Shown: positions 56,101-64,000 of the stretch, in pieces
Layout: each line of letters starts with the position of its first letter
How positions within the stretch are numbered: position 1 is the first letter of the stretch
Made by a program: the position numbers and the translations under genes
The notes under the pieces: generated by a model
Told to the model about the DNA's origin: nothing
The model's input: only the letters and a program-made list of their open reading frames with translations
The model's database searches: none
NCBI GenBank assembly: GCA_038380435.1
Contig: JAWZYU010000018.1
Coordinates: 50,493,751-50,557,750 of the forward strand
DNA from: Ryuthela nishihirai
Taxonomy: Eukaryota > Arthropoda > Arachnida > Araneae > Heptathelidae
Reading direction: 5' to 3'
Length of the DNA: 64,000 bases

Positions 56101-56141
56101 TCACAGGGGATTGGTGCACTGCTCTCCTTCCAGTGACTACC
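53103..56141 (-). pseudogene. RTE-like retrotransposon, internally deleted
   Basis: Collinear with the copy at 31798-35349, with the same 5' end (ccagtgactacc). About 500 bp are missing between endonuclease and linker (junction near 55003). Pieces: endonuclease 54998-55384 (LQDILNSVKKGD, LVLGDLNAKVG), linker 54723-55001, RT 54402-54665, 54215-54469 (KGDRSSCDNYKGISLLS) and 54030-54260 (FVDFTKAFDSV), and C-terminus 53271-53663. The YADD region falls in a broken stretch near 53870. It is inactive. Confidence 0.88.
53271..53663 (-). pseudogene. RTE C-terminal domain, second copy
   Basis: 130 codons, including TGTFKNLWRVWRNRYIHLKT (showing the Trp that is a stop in the other copy), SLVLSRVSYGSETWTL, LGIRWFNFVSNEEVRQ and LLWFGHVARMNNYRLAN. 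It stops after MNSVP through a frameshift. Confidence 0.85.
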
Positions 56142-56179
56142 TAGCTACCATTTACAGATCAAAAAAATGCTAAAGGTCT

Positions 56180-56620
56180 AAATAATTCTATAGATTCCCC
56201 CTACTTATTTTATTTACATAAACAACAAAATAAATTAAATATTTTGGAAGATCTACAAAATTGGTATGATTCAAATGCTGCACACACACATAGATATGAG
56301 ATTTGTCGATCTATTAAAAAATTTAATGATTACGGTCTACAGAAAAATGAAATTACAGCTATATTAAGAATAAAATCTGTCACAGCTTTAACAAATTCAA
56401 CTCTGTTTGAAATAAAAAAATCGACTCCCCCAACTTTCAGCCATTGTGATTCTTCCCATACCATCGAACATACAATTTTTATTGTGATAAATTTAAAGAA
56501 GAAAAAAAATATATTTTGAAAAATTAAAAAAATATACAGTACAATTTAATTTTAAAAATATACTGGAAACCCACAAAAAATCACTGACATATGTCGTTTA
56601 TTATATTGTCATTTCATTTT
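56180..56620 (+). pseudogene. C-terminal fragment of a jockey/R1-like LINE
   Basis: Frame 56244-56519 reads EDLQNWYDSNAAHTHRYEIC, then EITAILRIKSVTALTNSTLF and PPTFSHCDSSHTIEHTIF, and after a frameshift CDKFKEE. The pattern LRI.SVTALTNS…C..C…T.EH.…C is typical of the RNase H-like and zinc-knuckle tail of jockey/R1/I-type polyproteins. It is a second LINE lineage in the window and the only piece of it. It lies between two RTE copies on the opposite strand. Confidence 0.55.
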
Positions 56621-56667
56621 AAAAAAATCAAACATCTTAGATATTTTATTAAACATATATATATATA

Positions 56668-57442
56668 CAGGGTGATTGCAAACTCTTTCAACAAAAAAAG
56701 AGGGGTGATAGTACACATCAAGACAAACAATTTTTGCAATGGAACCTAGGGTCGCATTCCACTCCTTCCGCCAGAAAAGAGTACTTTCGAAAAACGCCAC
56801 GCATGCACAAGTATTTACAACCGGTGCATGAAAAGCACAAGATGCAAATCAGGTGCGCTGAGCAAGTGCGTAGACGATTAAAAACACCACGCAGAGGGAC
56901 ATGTGGTTTATGTATGATGGGGCCCAGCACACTTTTTCATCCAGGTCCGATACTTCCTAAATGCCACATATCCCGGGCGGTGGATTGGACGTGGTGGACC
57001 TGTGGCTTGGCCTCCACGCTCCCCGGACCTCAATCCACTAGACTTCTTCTGGGGACACATGAAAACACTTGTGTACGAGACACCTGTGGACTTCCTGGAA
57101 GATCTCGTCGCGAGTGTCGGTGTTGCAGCGGACAAGACCAACACCACATTATGAATCTACAAGAGGGTGCGACAGTCCTTCATTCGGCGGTGTGGGCTGT
57201 GCAACAACGCACTCGGACGCCACTTTGAGCAGCTACTTTGAGTCTTTCTCTGACGCGAATGTAATTAAGCAACTCACAAATTGGTTAAGTGTCTTTTCAC
57301 TGTTGAAGGATCTACGTGGATACTTACACTTTTCTGGTGGTAGGAGTGGAATGCGACCCTAGGATCCATTGCAACAATTGGTCGCCTTGATGTGTACTAT
57401 CACCCCTCTTTTTTTTTGTTGAAAGAGTTTACAATCACACTG
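56668..57442 (+). mobile_element. Tc1/mariner-type deletion derivative with ~115-bp TIRs
   Basis: TA lies on both sides (56666-56667, 57443-57444). Ends cagggtgattgcaaactctt and (reversed) cagtgtgattgtaaactctt open TIRs of about 115 bp that run to gtcgcattccactcc. The 775-bp interior retains transposase DNA in several frames: MYDGA near 56915, then IPGGGLDVVDLWLGLH-like and PRTSIH near 57000 (aligned with the RWIGRGGP and SPDLNPLDFFLWGH motifs of this arthropod family), and VRQSFIRRC near 57165. The frame 56734-57228 is a chance reading across these. It inserted at an AT microsatellite. Confidence 0.88.
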
Positions 57443-57547
57443 TATGTAAATAATATCGATAATGAAAATGTGTCTGAATGAGTCGGCATAGTGATAACTA
57501 TTATCTATGCAAGAAGATTCATTTGTTGATTTCATGTACAGTCCAGT

Positions 57548-60172
57548 CCTGACCATAAAAGGCCAAAATCTTTCCCTTGCAGTGAATTTCCAATAACATA
57601 ATCAATAACCAAAGAGAAAAGGAGATAAAATGCATCCTTGTCGAACATAAGAAGCAACGCTGAACCAATTGCTACAAGCCTTACCAACTCTCACACACGA
57701 CTCAGTGTTATTATAAAGAGCTTTCATTATGTTAACTAACTTATCTGGTATACCATATGATTTCACAATCAACCACAAATTATGACGATCAACAGAGTCG
57801 AAAGCCTTTTTGAAATCAACAAAGCTGGCAACCAAAGGTTTCTGAAACTCTAAACATTTCGCAAGAATCTGCCTAACTGAAAATATCTGATCCACACATC
57901 TCTACCACTTCTGAATCTACATTGCTCATCACGCCTGTCAACCAGATTCTTAATCATATTAAGCACAATCATGCAAAGAACTTTACCTGGAACAGAGAGT
58001 AGGCTGATACCCTTATAGTTATCACAAGAACTGCGATCACCTTTTTTTGAAAATAGGGATAATAATAGCTCTGGTAAAATCATTAGGAACCATGCTTTTA
58101 TCATAAAAGATATTCAAAATTTCAGTCATCCAGGTGAAAAAAGAAACATTTCCAGTTCCAAGCATTCCCATAGTCATTTCATCTAAACCTGGGGATTTAT
58201 GTAATTTAAGTTTAGAGATAGCCAAAATAACTTCAGATTTTGTTATAACATTAAAGTCAGTAATGCATCTATCACCATTACAAACAATGACGTAGGACTA
58301 ACCACATTACTTTGAACATCACTGATATGCTCAACCCATCTAACCTTGATAGAATCCTCACCTTCTATGACCTTACATTGTTTATTCTTCAATCCCTGTA
58401 TACCTGTTCGTTTTCTACCACACAAAACGTTAACTATCTGGTACACCTCTCTGCTGTTTTGTTATCTAATTGCTTCCTCTGCTTTGTCAGCCAAGTCATC
58501 AAGCTAAAAATTCTTATCAGCTACTAACTGATCCTTTAACCTGTTTATTAAGATCTCTGTAATGCTTTTTATTAGGATTAGTAAGGTTTTGATTAAGGAC
58601 ATTCCTGCAGTTCTTTCTTTCTAAAATAAGCTCAAGCGCCTTATCATTCAAATAATTTTATGCCTCCTCTGCCCCTTTTTACTTAAAATAGTACTGTTAG
58701 CTTCCAGAAAAACCTGTTTAAAACTGACCCATTCTTCCTCAACTTCAGTAGTAAGTGAACCAAAACTGTCATAATGACTAAGTAACCTAAAATGGTAAAC
58801 TTTAGGTATAACTGGATCTTTCAAGCTTTAGAATTAAAGGCAAATTTTTTAACTTAGCACAACACTTCTTAAGTTTAATTTGCAAGACACGTTTAACAAG
58901 GTAATGGTCAGATCCAATTTCAGCTCCGCTATATGCCCTGGTATTCCTAACAGAACTAGCCCATTTTCTGTTAATTAATATATAATCAATCATATTCTTA
59001 TGCAGCCCATCAGGTGAAACCCATGTGTACTTATTTATGTCGCGGTGTTTGTAATAAGTGTTAGTTATTCTGAAACCATTTAGTCTACTTATCTGTAAGA
59101 GACGTTGCCCATTACCATTGCAGCTACCAATACCAAAAGGGATTATCACCCCTCCCCAAGATCAGTGTCAGTACCAGCTTTGGCATTGAAGTCACATAGA
59201 ACCAGGGTAATGTCTCCTTTCTTGACAGAATTCAAAATAGCCTGAAGTTGTCCGTAAAACTTATCCTTCTCATCCTTATCGGCATCCTCAGCGGGAGACT
59301 AACACTGACGATAACACTGATGTCTTTAATGCTTGTCTGAAATTTAGCTTTGAGAAAGATTTCATTATTGCACTCATATCCTAGAATAGTATCATTAGCT
59401 GTCTGCTGAGAACCAAACCTAAGCCTTGGAGATACTGTTTATCTTCCCTCCCTTATAGAAAAATTTAAGTTTATTTTTAAAATCTGACATTTATCTGTCA
59501 ATCTGGTCTCTTACAAGCCGAGAATATCAAGGTTACAACAGCAGAATTCTTGTGTGAGTACATCAAGAGAATATCTTTGTGCAGAGTCCTCATATTCCAA
59601 CTAACTATGGAGAGAAAATGGTTAGTGTGATGTTTAAATAAGCTATGTTTATTGAGAGAGGAAATGCCGACAACTACTACCCGTTCCCCCACTACTAAAG
59701 ACGGAAGCCATCTACACTGGAAGACGTCCTCCAATGTAGAATTTGACGATGTCAATAGAAGCAAAGGGTTCAGGTGCCTGAGATGACCTCTGCTCAGGAT
59801 TATCCACCAGCTGATAAACATAACCTGTGCATCTATTCACTTGGGGCTGTCAACCCACAAACAAACAGGAAACACAGCGGAAGATTTTTCCTGCACAGAA
59901 GCCCACCAGTGCAGCAAAATCAGGATCCATAATCAAGCTCAGAGCCATATATCAGTCCAGTCCAGTGGGTTTATATGGTCAGCACCAGGACCCTGTGTTG
60001 TTGACCACTCCTCAGCAGGGTAGAAAAAAGAAAAAGAAAGGTAGCCCTAATTGTCCAGATCAGTAGGCCACACTAATATGGCAGCCCTCCCCTTCCGTTC
60101 ACTTCCACAAGAGAGTATCTCTTTTGAAAGGTACTAACTGACTACACCCCAAGAAGGGGTCGGACATTAGGT
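57548..60172 (-). pseudogene. RTE-like retrotransposon lacking its 3' end
   Basis: Begins (in element sense, ends) within the RT at aaggccaaaatctttccc, so the YADD and C-terminal regions and tail are missing. The rest runs through RT (57602-57895, FVDFKKAFDSVDRHNLW; 57850-58104), linker (58037-58446), endonuclease (58802-59149, TWVSPDGLHKNMIDYILINR and GSDHYLVK) and leader to 60172, where it is also cut. Retrotransposons usually lose the 5' end; loss of the 3' end implies later deletion. It shares indels with the copy at 53103-56141. Confidence 0.85.
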
Positions 60173-60943
60173 TCTTCTAGCATGGGTTGATTATTTAAAA
60201 TATTGCTTTAGAGTTTTGCCATTTTACATACTTATTACTTATAACTGTGGGAATTAACATCAATGGAATGAAAAGTCTGATAATAAATTAGTACCTATCC
60301 AATCCCAAAGCAATTTTTCGTTTGTCTCTTAAAGCATACAAGTTTAATGACTTCAGATGGACACCCAAACGGGCGAAAAGACGAAATAGAAAAACATTAG
60401 ATCGTTTTCGAACACGAACAGTTATGACTCATAATTAAATTACTTCTCATTTTAATACATCAAGAATAATGTTGAAAGCTCTAAAAAGTATATGATGTTA
60501 TTTTGCAACTGACATGCAAAACGTTTTATAGGACAATAACTAACAAAACCTAAATTCAGGTAAGGTGGACTATGTCCTTGAGCGTCTTTCAGTGTGGAAA
60601 GGTCGGAGCTAAACTGCACGCAAAACTTTTCCCCTTCGATAACGTCACGACATGTCCATCCGAGGGTAACAGGCCAAGGGAGCTCTTGCACACTCCACGC
60701 TTAACCCTCGAAGTGGGAAAAGGTCGGAAGTCGCAGACACAGTTAACATACTAATCTATCGTTAACAATAAGCTATACCCGGTAGTCCACAAACATGCAA
60801 TTAGTGCGGAGAAATACAGGTCGATGACACATTCACAGCTAATTTGCTTAAGTTGTCTAGCCTTGTGCAGTGTCGATTGAACTAAGAGATCGCCTTGGGG
60901 AAATAAAACAAAGATTAGAAATTCGGAAAAATATTTATTTATT
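60173..60943. other. No recognised feature
   Basis: No motif-bearing frame. The region 60595-60740 has inverted words around ttttccccttcga / tcgaagtgggaaaa but no clear element. Confidence 0.45.
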
Positions 60944-61306
60944 TTGAATTCTGATGAGTCGTCAATAATAATTCGTCCTTTTAAAGTTCAACTACTCACC
61001 GAGTTTCCAGATTCAGATTTCTTTTTAAGTACCATTTTTGTACTAGATAGCAATGACCACTCAAGGTTTGCAGTATCAGATAATTCATCACCAGTACGTA
61101 AATATCCTCGGTTCAGGAGATATCTCCCCAAAACGGAAACAAACAAAATAATCGATAAACAATTCGAAAAGCAAGATGTAATTGCATATATTATTATTTT
61201 TATTTTGATAATAATCATTCTTCAGATAAGAAAGTCAGAAAATACCGGTGAACTCTTTTTGCAAAATAGTTACAAAATTATTTTTATCAGGTTCTATTGT
61301 ATATAA
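60944..61306 (+). other. Unassigned open frame with hydrophobic segment
   Basis: 120 codons open without an ATG at the start. It contains FKVQLLTEFPDSDFF, DNSSPVRKYPRFRRYLP and an Ile-rich hydrophobic AYIIIFILIIIILQI encoded by an att/ata-rich stretch. The hydrophobic part probably reflects AT composition. No family is recognised. Confidence 0.2.
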
Positions 61307-61535
61307 AATTTAATCCGAATCATTCCAATGGATTATTTAGATAATTAAATCCACATCAGCATTAATAAGCTTTAGCGTAGTGTTTCGGCGTTGTTGTGGC
61401 CTAGGCTAAATCGTTGTCTTCAAGGCCCAAAGTCATTCGGAACTCCAGATTACCGTGAAGCGTAGACAATGAAGGTAGAGAAGGGATGCAAAATAAAATT
61501 AACGTATTAATAATATTTTAATTCTGTTATTGCAG

Positions 61536-61632
61536 TGTAGGGCCGAATTTCGAAGAGTGCCCAGAGGGCCATGTTCCACCACCCTTGAGAATGCTAATAA
61601 AGGTAACAGAGGCAAAATTTTTGAAACCTATG
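61536..61632 (-). repeat. H1 MITE fragment, inverted
   Basis: tagggccgaatttcg, gagggccatg, cacccttgagaatgctaat and ggtaacagaggcaaaat are the reverse complement of the H1 3' half. Confidence 0.65.
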
Positions 61633-61694
61633 TATATTTGATGCATTCTTGCCGTCACATTTCCTTGACTTCATTTCTGACTTTGTTCAAGGAA

Positions 61695-61842
61695 ATGCCG
61701 TCACATGGCATAGCGTGCATGGCTACTGATCAAAGGGACTTGGGTTCCAGCCCAGGCATGAATGTTTGTGATTTTTGCTGAGGGTCCGCCATTCTCACAG
61801 ACTTTCTACTGTGACAACTAACGGCTTGAGAGGGTATTGATT
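61695..61842 (+). repeat. SINE-B copy, diverged
   Basis: gtgcatggctactgatcaaa, gggttccagccc, aggcatgaatgtttg, gctgagggtccgccattctc match SINE-B. Confidence 0.75.
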
Positions 61843-62202
61843 TACTTATCTTCACTTAAAGGCCTTTAAACTAGAGGGTGAAATGTTATACAGCAATAGA
61901 AATTCCGTGTCTTGGCTGCTTTTTTCCGGCTGGATTGAGTTTGTTCCCCCCCCCCCTCTCCTTTTATTTTTCTAAATCCGGATATGTTGCTGTGTATAAT
62001 ATCTTTCTACATCTACAAATGATTCATTTGGAAATACTGTCATGCGCGCTTAGGTTTGTTTAAGGTCGTGATTTTTAAACCAGCTTTCTGTAAAACATTT
62101 CAGTTTTTTCATTTTCATTTTAAACGGCGCGAACATTTCAGAATATAATAAAATATGCTTAAAACTATATTGAAAAATCTACGTTTGTTAATAAGTTATA
62201 AT
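61843..62202. other. No recognised feature; C run at 61940
   Basis: A run of about 12 C bases precedes ctctcc. Nothing else was identified. Confidence 0.5.
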
Positions 62203-62806
62203 GGATGGGTTGTTTTTCCTCTGAGTGGTACTTTTATGTACGACTTGGCTAAATGAACAGATCATAAGGATCTTGGAACTGGGAAGGGAATCCACGAGGT
62301 AGCTGTTAGGAGATCGAAAGCTCCCATTAAGATAATCTGCGTGTTTTTCAAAGTGCACAGGTATGACTCTCCTGCACACGGTGCAAAGGCTTAGAATTAC
62401 ATTTGACGGACGGCAGGACCAGTTCTAGGAAAATTTAGGGGGTTAAGGTAGCAATCGAGACTGTTAAAAGTAAAAGGGAGGGGTCAAGAGACTGAATTTC
62501 AATTGCAATATCACATTTTCTCTCCGTTTTAAAGTGTTTAAGCAAACACTTGCTGAAAACTGCGTGAATAAGCACAAGTGCAATATTTTTTGCCTCCATT
62601 ACTCTTACTATCATTCTCAAGAGAAGGTGAACATGCCCGTCCCCCCCCCTTCCCCAGATCCTGCTCTGCTCAACAGTATCTCCTTTCTCAACGATGTCAA
62701 AATAGGGCTTATCGGATATAAGAATCAACGGAGGAACAGTAGTTGTTAGAACTTGGAAATATCAGATTGGGAGCATGAAGTGCTACCTAATGAGCCAATC
62801 CCTGGT
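62203..62806 (-). repeat. SINE-A copy split by an H1 MITE
   Basis: Left part 62203-62413 runs from reversed 3' end ggatgggttgtttttcc to tttgacggacgg. The right part 62669-62806 resumes at ctcctttctcaacgatgtc and ends in a decayed reversed head, cctaatgagccaatcc. The gap between is the H1 element. Confidence 0.7.
62414..62668. mobile_element. H1 MITE, longest copy, inside a SINE-A
   Basis: Left end caggaccagttctagg; right end (reversed) cagagcaggatctggg. Internal gtcaagagactgaatttc, attttctctccgtttt and gcctccattactcttac are shared with the copy at 1630-1879. Target duplication is not clear (acggacgg versus ctcaacag). Confidence 0.75.
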
Positions 62807-63231
62807 CCATATGTATATGGCTTAGTTTCTTATGTTATAAGCAAAATATATCATCCTCATTATTAGGTCAAATTTTCATTATATATTAGGATTTCGTTAG
62901 TAAAAATAGATTGAAAAACACTTCCTTAGATTTTAAAATTTGGTATGAGGCTGACGCTTGCAAGAAATATATATAATCATTATTTCTTGTGCAAGATTCT
63001 TGTATATATTCTTGTATAGTGTTACATAATTAAAATAATATATAGTAAGGTCGACAAATCATAATGAATAGTTGTACTGTTCAATGGGAAACCAAGTTCG
63101 TACAGCACTTAATTTCGGCAAACATTAGGAAAATAGCAACAGAAAACTATTTTGGAGTTTTATACGAAACATTTCCTGAACCTTATGATTTTAATAATAT
63201 TCATTCAGTATTTAAAAAGCGCTTTCCTCGA
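62807..63231. other. No recognised feature
   Basis: AT-rich. The frame at 63064-63324 runs into the next SINE and is not supported. Confidence 0.45.
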
Positions 63232-63936
63232 CTATTGACTCAGTTGGTACCGCCTCATTTTCCTAATCTACATTTCGCAGGTTCGAGTCCCAACTGTGCC
63301 TGTGTTGAAAGTTATCTCCGATAATCTTCACCTTCCCCTCGATGAGAAAGTCACCGAAAACCACCATCCATCGCATGGGCTGGGTTGTTTTACATCTGAG
63401 TGACAGTTTTTTGCATACAATGGGCAAAATGGCCAGGTCGCAAGGACCCCAAGGGCTCAGATAAGGTTGGACGAAAGTAACCCACTGGACAGCTGTTTGG
63501 AAACAAATGGTAACCTCCCATCAAGGCATCCAACGTATTCTTTAACGTGGAGGGTATGGCTCTCCCATATATGGGGCCACAGCTTAACGTTCCATCAGTG
63601 TCCCCTAATGACCGAGAGCAGAGGAGTAGTTTTGAGGAGATAAATCTCAATGCTGACCCAGGTGGGATTCGAACAGGGGAACTGAAGATTACCTACCTGG
63701 CGCGCTACCGACTGAGACCCCCGCCCCATCCATCGCATGACACGTTAAATCGTGGAACGTGTGCAGGCTCCTGGACAAGTTAATGAACAAGCATACAACC
63801 GTATCTGGAGATTTCCATCTGTCTCCTATTATCTGTCTTGTGGATCTCCTTCCCAAAACTTATCTGAGTCCTTTGGGTTGTTGAGATCTGTTCATTGTGT
63901 TCAGAAAAATGCCCCTCAGAAGTAAAACAGCCAATC
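63232..63936 (+). mobile_element. SINE-A carrying a second nested SINE-A
   Basis: The outer copy is 63232-63377 plus 63740-63936: decayed head gactcagttggtacc, B box ggttcgagtccc, body catctgtctcctatt, gagtcctttgggttgttgag, 3' end ctcagaagtaaaacag. It is interrupted in the ccatccatcgcatg block by the inner copy. Confidence 0.9.
63378..63725 (-). mobile_element. SINE-A nested in another SINE-A, perfect 14-bp TSD
   Basis: ccatccatcgcatg is repeated exactly at 63364-63377 and 63726-63739. The copy runs from the reversed 3' end ggctgggttgttttac to the reversed head ccgactgagacccccgc, with a short internal loss around the gggacgttaa block (only cgttccatcag remains). Confidence 0.95.
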
Positions 63937-64000
63937 AGTTGAATCAAGGACAAAAACTAGTCTTTTGTTATGTACATATTACTGCTTCCATTTCACTCCT

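Noticed and set aside
56734..57228. 164-codon plus-strand frame
   Set aside because: It crosses frame-shifted Tc1/mariner transposase DNA; the transposase motifs are in other frames.
1..64000. LTR retrotransposons or endogenous viral sequence
   Set aside because: No long direct terminal repeats, protease, integrase, gag or capsid motifs were recognised on either strand.

Overview
This window looks like intergenic or intronic DNA from an AT-rich, transposon-laden animal genome, most likely an arthropod and possibly a chelicerate; the taxon is inferred only from the types of mobile element present. I see no operon, no prokaryotic gene and no convincing intact host gene. Nearly every long reading frame is a decayed transposon ORF, a repeat artefact or chance.

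Most of the recognisable sequence belongs to a few families. (1) An RTE-like non-LTR retrotransposon (endonuclease, linker, reverse transcriptase, C-terminal domain), present as seven copies or pieces, all on the minus strand. The fullest is at 31798-35349 and ends in a 69-bp TGA trinucleotide tail. (2) SINE-A, a tRNA-headed SINE of about 390 bp ending in AACCC units, with roughly 20 copies on both strands, several with clear target-site duplications (TSDs). (3) SINE-B, about 200 bp, with textbook pol III A and B boxes (five copies). (4) Tc1/mariner DNA transposons: three mariners (25360-26624, 44585-45600, 50259-51632), three Tc1-like relics, a 775-bp TIR-bounded derivative (56668-57442) and a 220-bp palindromic MITE (23529-23755, 49290-49505). 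(5) hAT-like elements: a 390-bp deletion derivative (35604-35993) and a roughly 250-bp MITE family, here called H1.

Layout. 0-12 kb: sparse relics, a 70-bp tandem repeat, a diverged 300-bp repeat, a perfect 19-bp hairpin and a three-unit segmental tandem array (7.67-9.54 kb). 12-31 kb: Tc1 and mariner relics, SINEs, the 5' half of an old RTE copy, a satellite-like array (20.1-21.0 kb) and a large fold-back. 31.7-36.1 kb: the best RTE copy, then a possible decayed coiled-coil exon split by a hAT element. 37-47 kb: SINE-rich, with one SINE-in-SINE insertion. 48-52 kb: a Tc1/MITE/RTE/mariner/SINE pile-up and a dense palindromic cluster. 53-60 kb: two defective RTE copies that share the same frame-breaking deletions, flanking a jockey/R1-like fragment and the Tc1-like derivative. 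60-64 kb: H1 copies and a second SINE-in-SINE insertion.

The informative content is therefore the insertion order. Several nested events can be proved from the sequence by TSDs or by a restored reading frame. I found no convincing undescribed biological system; the best unexplained items are the H1 family, the twice-used SINE target site, a 33-bp filler insertion copied from a neighbouring element, the palindromic cluster at 52.4 kb and three unassigned reading frames.
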